Source: Nelumbo lutea
Lineage: Eukaryota > Streptophyta > Magnoliopsida > Proteales > Nelumbonaceae
Direction of reading: 5' to 3'
Length of the DNA: 64,000 nt
Assembly (NCBI GenBank): GCA_022828595.1
Contig: JAKGHH010000003.1
Coordinates: 59,695,759-59,759,758 of the forward strand
Position 1 is the stretch's first letter; each line of letters opens with the position of its first letter. The translations under genes and the position numbers were made by a program. Of this stretch, positions 10,753 to 23,907 are shown in pieces. Below the pieces are notes generated by a model that made no database searches, was not told the DNA's origin, and saw nothing but the letters and a program-made list of their open reading frames with translations.

Positions 10753-11039
10753 TGGTTTGAGGTATATATGAATTTGATCCAATAAGATAATAAAATATCT
10801 AAATTTAATCCATTTTCATATTAGGGGTATAAAAATAGAATGAATCTATAAAAAGGAAATAAAAATATAAATATACCATAAAAATAAAATATCGAATATT
10901 AAAGAATGTTAATTATAAAAATGGCAATCAAATTGAGTTGCACATTTGCACCCTAGTTTATGATCAGCTTATATCCAAAATCGATCCAATTAGCAAACAG
11001 ATCATTATTCGACCCGATTATGGCTACATGGATATCTGA

Positions 11040-11764
11040 ATCCGACTGTACCATTTGAGGTAGTCCAAAAGATGTGACATGGGGCCCAAAGGGAATAATG
11101 AATGGCTAAGAAAGCATCATTAGATAAGAAGTATAAGATCCAGTCCCACCATATTGTACGGTCCAGATTGGCATATGGATGAGTCTAATATGTGTTGGTG
11201 TTACTATGGTGTCATGTGTACACATTCGTGATTCCATTCAAAATGCAAGGGCAATTCCGTCATCTAAGCCAACGGTACGTAACTTCAGTGAACGGACGAA
11301 TTCGCATCTGCGCCATACAGATCGCCCCACCCGCGCCCTACATGCACATCTCAGCGTGCATTGGAACATCTCCCACAGTTTTCATTGGGAAGTGTCCCCT
11401 ATGCACGGTTGGGATGTGCTATGGGAAGCAGAATGCGAATTTTGAACGGACGGGACGCCCTTTATCGCTCTTTGCTTGCTTAAAATATTTAATTATATTT
11501 TAATCAACAATTAAACCATAAATAATCAAATTAATAATCGTCTTTTTATTAAATAATTATGCTTTCGCAGAGTTGGCATTTCCTACCCGAATAATACTAT
11601 GCAGAGGATGAGATGTTCTCCATATATGATTTTGATAAATGTAGGCAGAGTTTTTGTGGGTAAGAGATCTAGACTTTTCAAAGCAAGATTAATATGAGTC
11701 CCTGTCATATGAATCCATGGATTCACGAAACGTGTGGACTCGCCAATGAGACCACGTCGCCTAA
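11040..11764. other. Stretch without recognised genes
   Basis: Two overlapping open frames at 11179-11503 lie in a GC-richer patch but show no domain. They are not called. Confidence 0.3.
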
Positions 11765-11982
11765 GTATTAGACCTATTCATGGGTCAGGCTGGTCGGGCT
11801 CAGGCCGTGCTTTCATTCCGTATTAACATATTTTTCTAAGGCTTGAGCCCGAGCCCGGCCCGACCATCGGGCCTACAACTTAGGCCCGAGCCCAGCCCTC
11901 ATAAAAAGGCCAAAGCCCAGGCCTGAGCCCGAGCTCGAAATTTAGCCCATACTATTACTATTACTACTATTGAAGCGACTGA

Positions 11983-12039
<57 letters not shown>

Positions 12040-12210
12040 ATAAAGAAGCTCGGGCTGGGCTTTTTTGACAAATCCCAAGCCCGGCCTGAAACACAGTCGG
12101 GCTTACTGTGTTAGGCTCAAGGTCAGGCCCGTAGGCCTAATTACATGACCAAGCCCGACCAAGATGCGGGCCAGGCCGGGCCGGGCCATCGGGCTACCCG
12201 ACCAATGAAC
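11765..12210. repeat. GGGCC-rich non-autonomous repeat with an (AG)n core
   Basis: The left end reads TAGACCTATTCATGGGTCAG and the reverse complement of the right end TAGTCATGTTCATTGGTCGG. The body is built from GCCCGAGCCCGGCCCGACC-type words and holds an (AG)25-type microsatellite at 11984-12034 next to TTGAAGCGACTGAATAG. The same arrangement occurs inverted at 38951-39373. Probably a hAT-like non-autonomous family; no clear target duplication here. Confidence 0.6.
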
Positions 12211-12527
12211 ATGACTAACTTTAACGAGGTTTTGGCTGTTAATTGAGTATGCGGTTGAACCAGGGAACAAAACGACAAAAATTAAATTAACCCCCTCACA
12301 TTTCGAACCCTCTTTCCCTCTTCTACTTTTCTCTTTTCTCCTCCATCAAACCCTCCTATCCCATATATCGGTTGAATCAGAGTCTCTTTTTCTTCTACTT
12401 CTTCTTATTTTTACAAAGGTGTTTCTAGTTCGTTCTTTGGACAGATCGAAGGTGACCTTGAACCATTCATGACAGTTTTGTAATAATAATAAGAAGAAGC
12501 AGCTGAGGTTTGGGGTCGCCTTTTATC
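12211..12527. other. Pyrimidine-rich unique DNA
   Basis: A CT-rich stretch (12300-12410) resembling a plant 5' leader, but no coding sequence follows before the next repeat. Confidence 0.3.
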
Positions 12528-13126
12528 TAGAGGTGTAAAGTGGGCCATGCCGAGTCGATATAGCATGGCCCGTGGGCAGCCCATGCAAAGTGCGGGCCAT
12601 GTCGTATTGGCCTACGGGCTATTACGGGCCATGCTGCCCTTCCCGGTGAAAAATTTGGGGGTCATGGCCTGTGCGGGCCGAGCTGACCCATGGGCCAAGC
12701 CTTGGGCCAGGTTGGGCCATGCACCGGGCCAAAGTTATTTATTTAAAAAATTGATAAAAAAACTTAAAATTTTAATTTTATATGAAATATATAATTGCTT
12801 ATATATACAATAGTTAAATAAATTAGTATAATAAAATAAAAAAATATTTATTTTATTAATATATTATATACTATATATTATTATATAATTATAATTTATA
12901 TAATATTATACAAATATATATAAAATAATATATAAAAATATATATCATATATATATAGGCCATGCTGGCCCACGGACCACAAGCAACATATCCTGCTTAG
13001 TTGTGTCATGCCATACCGGCCTGTGGACCTAAAACCCCTGACCCAGTACGGTCTGCATGATCGTGTCGGGCCGGTCCAAATTTGTGCCAATCTACGAGCG
13101 GCACAACCCACTTTTATCCACCCTTA
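12528..13126. mobile_element. hAT-like non-autonomous element
   Basis: Begins TAGAGGTGTAAAGTGGG and ends CCCACTTTTATCCACCCTTA, imperfect inverted ends of the GGTG/CACC type. Sub-terminal DNA is full of GGGCCATG/CATGGCCC words and the middle is AT only. The flanks (CTTTTATC, CTTCATTA) are not a clear duplication. Confidence 0.5.
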
Positions 13127-13157
13127 CTTCATTACAAAGTGGACGTAGTTAACATCT

Positions 13158-13550
13158 TTGCAACTCCAGAACAATAACTTTACGGGAAAAATTCCTCCTA
13201 ATGTTGGTAGATTGACTATCCTCTTCCTCTACAATAATCACTTCTCAAGTGTGATACCCCTAGAGATTGGAAACCTAAAAAACTTGCAACAACTAGACCC
13301 ATCGGTGAATGCTCTCACAATCATAGGTCCCATACCTCGCATAATTGGAAACCTATCAAAGCTTGATTTCTTACAGCTTTTCTACAACAATTTGACTGGA
13401 ACGATTCCGCTGGAGATCGGTAACATGTCATCATTACGGACGCTTGGTCTCAACACGAATCAATTGTACGGAGAGGTGTTAGACACCACCTCTCGCCTTG
13501 TTGACAGATTCTCCTTGTATTATGAAAAAAGATTTGGCCCAATCTCATAA
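13158..13550 (+). pseudogene. Fragment of a leucine-rich-repeat receptor gene
   Basis: About 110 codons encode four to five plant-type LRRs: LQNNNFTGKIPPNVGRLT, then IPLEIGNLKNLQQLD, IPRIIGNLSKLDFLQ and TIPLEIGNMSSLRTLGL, spaced about 24 residues apart with LxxNxLxGxIP logic. This matches the extracellular domain of LRR receptor-like kinases. The second repeat is shortened and one has an extra residue. There is no signal peptide, transmembrane segment or kinase. The LRR pattern stops at about 13480 and unrelated codons run to the stop. A truncated copy left between repeats is the simplest reading. Confidence 0.75.
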
Positions 13551-13739
13551 TTATGCAACACGTAACAAAGTCAATAGTTCAATACAACAGTGCATCTAAG
13601 GCGTGAGAAACAAAGAGAGAAATTAGCGGTCCGAACTCCCTACTAAGAGTACAAATTCCCTAGACCCCAAACTCTCCCTTAGTCCCCGACCCAAACACAA
13701 AGGGCAATACAAATGTAGTAATTGTTAGCATTACAGTAT

Positions 13740-15344
13740 TTCTTTCTCTCTCTCTCTCTCCCTCTCAGATGACGAGCTTTTGAGTCCGAGAAAGTCGGTG
13801 GGAGAAGAAGAATAAGCGATAACTTCATTGTCTCACATGAAACACATCATGCAACTTCTTACCATCGACCTCCGTAAATCCGGTGAATCTCCGGCTTAGT
13901 TTCTCGTACTGATGTACCGGAGTGTCAGGCTCCGGCGACTCCGAGGCGTCGTAACCGAGATCCTGTTGTACAAGGTCGCATTCTCTCTTTCTCTCGCGCC
14001 CTGAGAGATTTTTGACCTTTTGTTTTTGTCAGATATGGATTGAACTATGTGATTCCTCTTAGAATGATCAGGAGTTTTTTCCCTTTTGTTCCTTCTTTTC
14101 TCTCTTCTGTCTCTCTCCCTCTCCCTATCATCCGATCTCGTTTTTCGAAGTGGAGTTCGTTTTTTCTGTTGTACAGGAATTGATTCTTATTCTTTGAGAT
14201 GCTTTCCGCAGCTTTTTGGAGTGATTTTTTTAGTTGAATTCTGCTTTTTCGGGCTGAATCTAGTGTTTAATTCATTAATTGTTTTCATTTGCTTGACTAT
14301 GCGTCTTTTTAGGTAATTATCTCTGCTTTTACTTATAGGTGATCTTCGGCTTAGATTCTGCTTCTGGTTTTGAATCTAGTTACTTTTGAGGGGCTCATTT
14401 GGTTTATTCCATCCCTTTTACGGTAATTGCCAACTTTTTTTTTTTATCGATGGGGTCTTGTCTGTTGTAAAGATCCTTTATTATTATTATTTTTTTTTTC
14501 TCTTTGAGGTTTCGAGTGTTGATATTGGTGCAGTTAGCCTCATTTTGGATGAAGGTACGTGAATTTGCCGATTTATTTAGTTTTCTTTTCTGCATTTTAG
14601 TTCAATCAACTCTTTTTATGGCCATGATGTGGTTTTCTCATGTAAATTTGCAGCATTTTTTAAAGGAAAAAATGGTCATACATTCTGATTGAGTTTGGTT
14701 CGTTTTAGTGAAAGCGATTTCTTATTCTTTTTTCAACTTTCTCTTCTTTCACTATTTCTAATGCGTTCTTGTGGCTAGGCTTCAATTAAGACCGGTAATT
14801 AGTGGATCGTGAGAACTTGCCTGATTAATTTTGGCCAAAGTTGCGGGAATTAGAAATTAAGGGTTTTTAAGCTGAAATTAAGGGTTTTACTACTAAGTAT
14901 CAGCTTTGCTTTATGTTTCATTCAAGCGTATACCCTCTTTTTAGATTCTATCGATCTTTTTGGGAATCCCTATGCTCGTTCCTAGACTTGAAAAGTAGTT
15001 CCTCTTTTATGTAAAATTACTGCTGTTTTAGTTTTACTAGTTTCCCCATTTCAATCTACCATTTGGTTCTTCTCAGTTCTCAGCTATCTGCTCATTTTCT
15101 TTTTTTTCTATTTAATTCTTTTCGCCCAGTTTTTAAGGTGGGTAAATGCTACTGATGGAGTTCTTTCCTTGTCTGTTTGGGTTTCTCTCCTGTTTCTTGA
15201 CACGATGCTTGACAAGTAGAGTTCGATGACATGTGTGAGCTTGTTTTTTGCCTTTGTTTTTGTTAACTTATCCTTCTCTGCTACAGGTCTGCTCCAGTTG
15301 TGGAATGGGGTTGTTTTTGTGATATCTTGGTCTCAGGTGCTGAA
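13740..15344 (+). promoter_or_regulatory. Probable 5' leader with intron of the TRM-like gene
   Basis: A CT-rich tract (13741-13767), typical of plant transcription start regions, is followed by GC-richer DNA with short upstream open frames (for example ATGACGAGCTTTTGA from 13768). A candidate donor lies at 13974/13975 (CAAG|GTCGCA) and another at about 14554 (GAAG|GTACGT). The acceptor CTGCTACAG ends at 15286, so the start codon at 15345 sits in the exon beginning at 15287. The T-rich intervening DNA fits a long leader intron. Confidence 0.5.
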
Positions 15345-18300
15345 ATGAATATGAACGGGATGCAAAATAGAAGAGCTCGTGATCTAGATAAGCCATTTCC
15401 CGGATGCATGGGAAGAATGGTGAATCTCTTTGATTTGAGTGCAGGCATACCTGGAAACAAGCTGCTTACAGAGAAAGCACATCGAGATGGTAATCTCTGC
15501 ATATATTTATTTCCTTTTACCTTTGATGTTGTGGACTTCAAAGAAGCTGAATCCTATCACTGTGTTCATTTATGTCTATAGTTTTCAAATTTGGCTTGAC
15601 CGTAGCTGTTTTTGTCATAGTTTCTGTATGAACTTTTTATTTTTCTAACAGATAGAGAGCATTAGGTAAGCCACAACATAATCATGTACATATAAATAAA
15701 CAAAAATTAGCTTCAATATTGATTAAAACAAGAAACTATGCCTTCTTTTTTTTTTGGATTGATGACAATAGAACTGTAATGTGTCGCTTGAAAGTTTCAC
15801 CATTAGATGAAAAATTACTTATTTCTAGGAGCCCCTTACTGTCCATAGGATTTCTGATTTGCACGTTATAGTTGGATTTGGTCTGTCAGCTGCATATATT
15901 AGACACGATTTAAAAAATTGTGAAGAATTTATATAATTCCTTTCTCCTAAGTGTCACATATATGTATTGAAAAATTCAATTTCTATATATTCATTAAATA
16001 TGTCAAATGGCTGGACAGATATTAATCAATATTTCTGATATACTTGCTGATATTCAAAGGTCTGTAGTACATAGTTTCTATTTTCATGATATAAAAGTTA
16101 ATAACTATTCCCTTTCTAGAGAAGACTACACCTTTTCTGAGAAAAAAAAGGAGTTACACATTAATGTCTTTTCTGAATTGCTGGTTTTATATTTATGTGC
16201 TAGCATCTTCCATTGGTTGTTGATGTAAATCTGATTAATGAGCAGGATATTTTCTTCCTAGAAGTCGATCAGAGAAGTCGGATCCCATCAGAGATCAGAT
16301 GGAGGATAATCTAGTAAGCTTTCTGAAACCTCATTTCAGTGAACCATATTTATATTATTAAAACCAACTATGACTTGATTTATCTTGGGAAATATACTTT
16401 GCCTTTTCTCAAAAAATGACTATTTATCTTGGGAACTCAATATAATATCATAAATCACATGGCCAAAGGCAATGGTATCTTGACTCAGAATGCGTTCTGT
16501 TTGGGGACATACAGATAGGATACGAGTTGAGTAGGACTTCTTCAAGCAAGAAATCAAGGGGAACACCCATGAAGATGCTTATAGCCCAAGAAATGTCAAA
16601 AGAAACAGAGTCTAAGGAAAAACCACCTGGTGTGGTTGCCAAGTTGATGGGGCTGGATGCACTTCCAGGAAACCATCCTGACTCAACAGTAGAGAGAAGC
16701 CGAGCAAAAGGTTATTTGCCAAATTCTTTTACTCAACCAGGGACAATGCTGAAATATCAGCACCAAGAGAGGCAAATTCAACATGAGACTCATCTAGTTC
16801 AGGAGCAGAAAGAGTACAAAGATGTTTATGAAGTCTGGCAGCAATCACCAAAAGGCAAACGTCTTGCCACTGATGAAAACCTCCGCCAGTCTAAGGAATT
16901 CCAAGATGCATTGGAGGTTCTGAGTGCCAACAAGGAGTTATTCCTCAAGTTTTTGCAAGAACCAAATTCACTGTTTGCACAACGTCTGTGTGAGCTACAG
17001 TCTATTCCACCACCTCCTGAGACAAAACGCATAACAGTCCTAAGACCTTCTAAGACCTTGGAAAATAGCATATTTGCTGAGCAAGAGAAGAAGGATGATA
17101 GACAAATAAGGAAACAAATGCAAGTGTTTGAAGCAAATAAGTGGGACAAAGACAAGTCTAGCTGCAGTCCTATGTATACCAATCAAAAGGTTGATGTTTC
17201 TGCTCAACCAACACGGATAGTGGTCTTAAAACCTAGTCCTGGGAAGACCCATGACATTAAAGCTCTTGTTTCTTCTCCTCCCTCTTCACCGAGGTTGACA
17301 CAAAATAAAGACTTCTGTGTGGAACCAGAAGATGGGGAGGCAAGAGGATCAAGAGAAGTAGCAAAGGAGATCACACGACAGATGCGTGAAAATTTGAGCA
17401 GTCACCGGAGGGATGAGATTTTGATGTCCTCTGTATTTTCCAATGGATACATTGGAGATGAGAGCTCATTCAATAGGTCAGAAAACGAGTATGTAGAGGA
17501 AGGAAATCTCAGTGATTCAGAGGTCATGACACCAACATCAAGGCATACATGGGATTACATCAACAGGTTTGATAGTCCCTACTCGTCTTCTTCCTTCAGC
17601 CGAGCATCCTATTCTCCAGAGTCATCAGTTTGCAAGGAAGCAAAGAAGCGGCTTTCAGAAAGATGGGCCATGATGGCATCAAATGGAAGTGGCCAAGAGC
17701 AAAAACAATTACGGAGAAGTTCTAGTACATTGGGTGAGATGCTTGCTCTTTCTGAAACAAAGAGTTCTATAAGATCTGGTGAAGATGATCCTGATGGGGG
17801 GTTTAGTGCCATTAGCAGCAGATCCTGTGGTGATGAACAAGATCTGATGACACTAACATCATGTTTATCAGGTATCAGGAATAGGGATGAAGGTGTGGGG
17901 GTATCTCCTGGAGTTCTACCAAGGTCAAGATCGGTACCTGCTTCCTCTACAGCTTATGGTAAGGAGCTAAATGTTGAAGTTCCAGATCCCAATATTGGTA
18001 AATCAATTGTTCCCAAAGAGGAGTCAAAGTCAAAGGGAGGGATATCATCATTCAAGGGAAAAGTTTCTAGCTTATTTTTTTCAAGGAATAAGAAACCATG
18101 CAAAGAAAAATCTTGTGCATCTCCCTTGGCTGGCTCTCAAGGTCATTCTCAGTCTACCCTTGCAGAGACGCCAGGGGTTGCAAAGCAGCTTTTGTCAGGA
18201 AGAAGTGATCATATTCCACAATGTGTTACTAATAATGGACTTGAAGGTGGCTTATCATCTAACTTAAGAGTGTTGTCAAACCATACTTCCTCATCGGCTT

Positions 18301-19728
18301 CCAACTGTGTAGGAACAAAACAAGGCAGTTTCACATACGAGGTATGCAACTTCCCTGTTGCTTGCTCTTATTGTTGTGTTATTCAAGGTTCAATACATGC
18401 TCCTCAGCAATCAATGACCTTTTTTCCATTATATTTAGATACCTAGAATATATGTTTTGAAAACCTTGATTGCTATCTTTGTATCAACAAAACATTCTTC
18501 CACTAGTCTGCACTGACCACTTGTATGTTATTCATTCTAAGAAAATTAAAGTTGACAATATCTGCTTATATTATGCTTCTATGAATTTCAGATCAACCAG
18601 AATTTGCCTAACAAATTCTAAGAAAATTAGAGAAAATTCACGTTAGGCTGAACTGAATTTTGATCTATGTTTCCTTTGATTTGCAGGCTGTTATCTAGAC
18701 ACCTAAACAGCTTGTACCTGTTTTTATTTTCATAAATTCTTTTTATTTACTCTTCAAAAAAGAATTTGCCTAATTAGTGAGATCTTTTTAACATTATAGG
18801 CAGTATCTCTAGCAAACCAGGAACAACCAAGCCCTATTTCAGTGTTGGAAGCACCATTTGAAGACGATGCAGACACAACTTCACAGCTCTCTGGAAATGT
18901 CAACTCTGACCACCAGGGTAAGTTGTTGAGATTCTCCCATGCTAACAAGTTAATCCTTTATTACCTAATCTAACCTTGTGCATTGCCTTATTTGCAACAG
19001 GGCCATCTGTGAACTTTCACCCTCTTAGATCAAACTTAATTGACAAATCCCCACCAATAGGATCAGTTGCACGGACCCTGTCTTGGGATGATTCTTCCTT
19101 AATAGCTTCCAGGCCAAATTCATTAAACTTTTCTAGGTTTCTCTCTGAGGCAGAGGAAGAACAAGATCGATTTTTATTTGTCCAGGCATTACTTTCAACT
19201 GCAGGCCTGGACCGTGAGGAACAGGCAGATATGATAATATCCAGATGTCATTCACCAGAAAGTCCATTGGATCCATCATTGATTGAAAAATGTATCAGTC
19301 TCCATGATGATAAGGAAATTTTGCATGAAGCAAAGCGCAGACAGAGAAGATCAAACAAGAGACTGTTATTTGACTGTGTCAATGCAGCCCTGGTCGATAT
19401 GATGGGATATTCATCAGAAGTGAGCCCATGGGTGAGGGCGTGTAGCACTTTCCAAAGTAGGGCTTCAGTAGATGCACCAGTGACTGTGGACAAAGTATGG
19501 AGCTGTGTGAAGAAGTTGTATAATAGCAGTGAGGGAAGATGCTATTCAGCTGAAAGCGGGGACAGCACCAGCCTGGTGGTGGAGAAGGTTGTGAGAAAGG
19601 AGGTGGCAGGAAGGGGGTGGGAGGATGCCATGAGGTTGGAAGTAGATACAATAGGGAAGCAAATAGAGGGAGAGATGCTGGAGCAACTGGTCCAAGAGGC
19701 TCTTGTTGAATTGACAGGTTGGTTGTGA
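15345..19728 (+). CDS. TRM-like protein with DUF4378, 961 residues, five coding exons
   Basis: Coding exons: 15345-15489, 16246-16313, 16515-18341, 18800-18917, 19001-19728. All junctions are GT-AG and the phases agree (2886 bp with stop). The start ATGAATATGAACGG precedes the family N-terminus: PFPGCMGRMVNLFDL lies at residues 17-31. RGTPMKMLIAQEMSKE at 86-101 and VVAKLMGLDALP at 111-122 form the DUF3741-type region with the LMGL motif. PRSRSVPASS lies mid-protein. The C-terminal DUF4378 spans about 768-957, starting EEEQDRFLFVQALL and ending LVQEALVELTGW. TRM proteins recruit TON1/OFP/PP2A components to microtubules and affect cell shape and preprophase-band formation. The LONGIFOLIA proteins belong to the same broad group. 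This architecture is closest to the DUF4378 subgroup starting with a short PFPGC exon. Nothing looks truncated. The exact paralogue cannot be set without a phylogeny. Confidence 0.92.
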
Positions 19729-21300
19729 TGAAGATGTACGTTATTTCAATTTTTTTTTCTCTATTTCTGTACCGTGATTATTACTTAAATACATGGTGGT
19801 CTTACCAACCTCAATTTCTTTTATGCCACAAATTTTCATGTTTGTATTGTTTAAATATTTGATTTTCCCACCAAGTATATAAATATTTGCATTTACAATA
19901 CACATTTTGTTAGGTTGCTTCCACTATCTTTATTTTTCTGCTGCTGACCTGCCGTTGTCTTATTTTGAGGGACCTCTTGCTGTCTCTATTATGTGCTTCT
20001 GGAAACTTAATTTACTGTAACCAGGCAATACTGAACCTTACCTCAATCCTTGCAGTGACTCTTATCTATTACATTTGGAAGTTTCACAAAAGATGTTCCA
20101 CTTGACCTGTACCCGAAAAGGATTTGTTTTCTGAATCTGTCTGGGAATTCAGTCTTTTTCATTCAGTTTGGGTTATGTTATTTCCCATTTTTTTCATGTT
20201 TCAGAAATTCAAAGAGAAATAGACCAACCTGACTGGATAAACTTTCTAGTCAGTTTGAAAATCCCAAGGAATTTGGAAAATAATAGTCCTATCCTGACAA
20301 GTTCCAGAGAGGTAATCCATACCAAATACATGGTTGGATACTCTTGGATGTGGTTTCATTAGGGGTCTAAGGATGTATTAGATCTTGGGTTCACATCTCT
20401 CTGTTCACAGTTGGAATAATTCTTAATGACAATTCACAAATTCTACACCACTAATCCTTGAATCCAAGGGCCTCCAGCTTTAGCCTTCTTATTTTGGGTA
20501 TTCTGCTTCTCTAAAAGGACTAATGGGGACTATGATAATACACATTGCACCTGTGGGACTGTCGGAGTTGAATTAGATAATAGACTATTTGTTTGTGTGT
20601 ACGGCCTCCAACCTCCACAGTTAGCATTCAATAGTGGACTGTACATGTCATGTGCCAAAAACATCATTGCCCTCTAAAAAAGCAGCTCTTTGTACTTTCT
20701 ACTGTTGCTGGGTTATATAATCTCCAAGTGGTTCTGATAGTTGAGTCTAATGATTGTTTGTAAGCAAAGCTAGACAAAGAAATATTCTGTTTATTAATGT
20801 GATTCTGAATCAGTGAGAGGACAATTTGGACAGAGTGGGTTTTTTAATATATGAAGGATGGAATAGACAGAAGTAATTCAAAATCTGTGTTTTTATTTCT
20901 ATTATTTTTAAGATATTGCAAATTTCACTGGTTTTAACCTTTAGTTTATCTCATTTTTGTTACTAGTGAGTTAGCTCAACTAAGAGATACTCCACTTGGC
21001 TGCTTCCCTATAAGCTGAGTTATGGAGCTTAAAGCCATGCATCTTGGGTTATGCTAAGCTAGCAACTTAGATTCCAATTTTATAAAAGAAAGCTTAAATT
21101 AAATATTCTTTTTCCACATTGCATGAGATTAGCAGGTGAAAGATGAGTTTTGAGTTCTGCCCCGACCCAAGGACCAGCAGCAGCAGCAGCAACTTGTGTA
21201 GGTCTTTAACAACTAAAACTAATGGTGGAAATAAATGTATTACGTATTATATACTTTAAGCCACAAATGATTGCTATAACAAGTTTTATTTTATAATTTG
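19729..21300. other. 3' UTR and downstream unique DNA
   Basis: The first few hundred bases are probably the 3' UTR of the TRM-like gene. Beyond that no gene or bounded repeat is seen. A CAG run (21176-21190) is short. Confidence 0.4.
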
Positions 21301-21308
21301 GTGTAAGT

Positions 21309-21458
21309 GGCTGTTTGGTGACAGCCGAAGTGGCTGAACTGAAAAGCTTATTATTTTGTCTTTTAGTGATCTAAGGAGTTTGTGGGCTCCTTGATGACTG
21401 AAGCTGAAGCTGCTAAAGTTGGGTGGATTATCAGCAATTTCATCTGTCATCAAATGGC
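21309..21458. mobile_element. Small MITE
   Basis: Inverted ends GGCTGTTTGGTGACAG and (right) CTGTCATCAAATGGCC. The inner GTGGCTGAACTG and TTTGTCTTTTAGTGA match the unit at 9341, so it is a relative of that family. TAAGTG occurs in both flanks. Confidence 0.45.
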
Positions 21459-21589
21459 CCCTAAGTGTTATATTTTCCTGTACTTGAAGCTTGTAGGTAT
21501 GCATGTATTAGGTTAGCCTTCCAAAAAGCAGAACATGAAAGAAAGAAAAGCTAAGGTGGGGGGGGGGGGTTTAACAAGCTCAAGTGACG

Positions 21590-23700
21590 TGTCATGTCAA
21601 TTAGGCCAAATTGTCCAAGTTGTGTCAACAGCTGTCCACTTGTATCGACATGTATATATATACATCTCAGCTGTACAAAATTGAATTATCATTCAAATTC
21701 TTCACTGTCTTGATTTTCATGGTACTAGAGCCTGACCAGGTCAGGGTGTTTTCGTACGTCTCCCACGAATGTTCTCCATCAGGTGGTCTTCGTCTCTGAC
21801 GCCGGTGAACTGCAACGTCTTTGTTCCTTGTCTCTGGCGGTGCTGAACTACAGTATCACCGTTCTTGATACCTTGTTTTTTTTGAAGTTTGAAACTCTCC
21901 CTTGTCATGGTCAGAGATCTAGATCCATCCTCTCCGTATTTCTTGCACCTGTTAGATAACCTTGGTGCTGTTCTTGTATCATGCCTCCTCACCGGAGAAA
22001 ACTACCCAACATTGGCAACACACGATGCAAAATGCGTTGAGAGCAAAGAACAAGTTTTACCTGCTAGATGCTAGATGGGCACGTTAATTCAACCAGATCC
22101 TAAGGATAAAATGTAATTCCATGGTCATATCATGGATTTTCAATTCCCTAGCTCGAGAGCTCCATGAGAGCGTAGTTTATGCTGATACGGCTAGAGAAAT
22201 TTGGAAGGACCTTGATAATGAGCTTTTGGTTGCTTCTTATTTCACCAAAATGAAAGGATTATGGGATGAATTTGGGATGTTGTCTACCACATTGGATTGT
22301 ACTTGTGGAGCTGCAAAGGAATTGGCAGCCGAATGAGAGAAAGACAAGCTCTGTCAATTCTTGATGGGCTAGTATGCAATCAATCATCCTTGCTTCTGAT
22401 CCACTTTCGACGATCAATCGTGCCTACCACTTATTATTCATATTGAATTAATTGTAGGCAAAACCTATGATGCATCAAGTGCAACATGCAATAAAGAATG
22501 TGAATGAATGATAAATTGACACGTTACAAATTACATATTTAGCATTGTTAAAATTTTATTGATATTTTGTGAAATGTAAACCAATGAAAAGTTAGTATAC
22601 CATGAGATATTTTTAACCTGCTTTATTGAAATCTTGATTTAATATGCGGCCAATATTAGTTAATGCATCATACTTAAATTCTTAATTATAATAATATTTA
22701 TCTCACCTTTACCATGGTAAAGGCAAGATTGGATCCAAATTCTCTGCTACAACCAACCAAAAAGACTTGCCAATAAGCCAGCTACCATCTTCGTGTTGTT
22801 AATCTCTATGGTGGAACCCATTCAATTGTTGTCCCTATTCCTTGAACATGAGCAATTGTTCTTGGTTTTTAGGCCTTCGACTGTTCTATGGGTCTCATAA
22901 CCCTAGCTCTAGGCCAAATAACATCAATACTTAATTACAAAGTACACTTATATGGAATAGACCAATGCCTACTGTCTTGAAAATGCCACCAAGTTAGGGT
23001 TGTCATGAGTACCTGAATGCTTCAAGTGGTCCTTTTCACAATAGGATATGGGACCAAAACATTGTCACCAACTCATGGTGTCTCACAAGGGCACCTTGAT
23101 GCAAGAGTCTGTTGCGTTCATCGCATCTGTCAATTGACCCCTGTTTTTGAATAAGGATAATACTACCAATACTCGCCCAAGACCACGATGTGATTACTGC
23201 AAAAAGATTGGCCTCGTTCTGGAACTCAAATTGTAGCCTGTGCCAATGCTGACCAAACTAATCATTCTGCAACATCCCTAGTGGCTGGTTTGACAGCTGA
23301 TCAATATGTCCAGTTAATCTGATTGCTGAAGGCTGAAAAGCAACCAATCTGTGCCTCAACTACATTTGGTAATGCCCTTCTAATCTCTTGATACTTGTAT
23401 TTGTTGGATTCTAGATAGTGGTGCCTCAGACAACGTGGGTTCAAACACATCATACCTCAGCCACCGTGAGCCTCTCTATCTGTGCATCGTCTGGTTTTGC
23501 TTCCTAATGGTGAAACTCTTAAAGCTACGCACATAGGCTCCTTCTTGCTTACTCCTGCCGTTGTTGTTCCCGATGTGCTTTATGTTCTTGGATTCAAATA
23601 TAATTTACTGTCAATCAGCAAGCTCACCATTCAATTGGACTGTATTGCTGTGTTCTCTTCTACCTGTTGTTCATTGCAGGCATTCCAAACTGCTTGACAA
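21590..23700 (+). mobile_element. Decayed copia retrotransposon, 5' half
   Basis: A probable LTR end (TTTTCA at 21714-21719) is followed directly by a PBS-like TGGTACTAGAGCC (21720-21732). Gag traces follow with frameshifts: LTGENYPT near 21990, then ARELHESVVYADTAREIWKD and LLVASYFTKMKGLWDEF (22140-22340, stop at 22336). Then comes a CCHC start, RPRCDYCKK (about 23180-23205), the protease triad context LDSGASDNV (near 23412), and a VPDVLYVLGFKYNLLSISKL block (23570-23625) typical of the gag-pre-integrase. Integrase core, RT and RNase H are absent and a 0.6-kb repeat interrupts gag. Dead remnant. Confidence 0.75.
22456..23064. repeat. Unclassified interspersed repeat, copy 1
   Basis: Strongly similar to 44332-44847, including CCAAATAACATCAATACTTA and ATAGACCAATGCCTACTGTC. 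It interrupts the copia gag between the UBN2 part and the zinc knuckle. A tRNA-like stretch on the minus strand (about 22706-22800: GGTAGCTGGCTTATTGG and GGATCCAATC) is only partly present in copy 2. Confidence 0.65.
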
Positions 23701-23907
23701 GGAACCGGAGTATGGGACAATGATCGAGTAAAATTTGTTTTTATTCGACCAACTTTCCTCCAATATTTTGTATAAATACATTTTTGGGAAATTATTTATT
23801 TATTCATTTCGGTTTTAGACCATTTTTTTAGTTTATAGAACTGGTTTTGATAGAAAAATGGGCTACACAAGAGAGGGCAGCCACTACATCTCTGAGCCCT
23901 CCCCAAA

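Noticed and set aside
11179..11503. Two overlapping open frames in a GC-richer patch
   Set aside because: No domain; the two frames exclude each other and neither has a gene context.
11984..12034. CRISPR-like short repeat array
   Set aside because: It is a simple (AG)n microsatellite inside a plant dispersed repeat.
16826..17182. Minus-strand open frame inside the TRM-like gene
   Set aside because: It is the antisense shadow of a well-supported exon.
21557..21569. G-run as a quadruplex regulator
   Set aside because: A single homopolymer run with no spaced G-tracts; no gene nearby that it would control.
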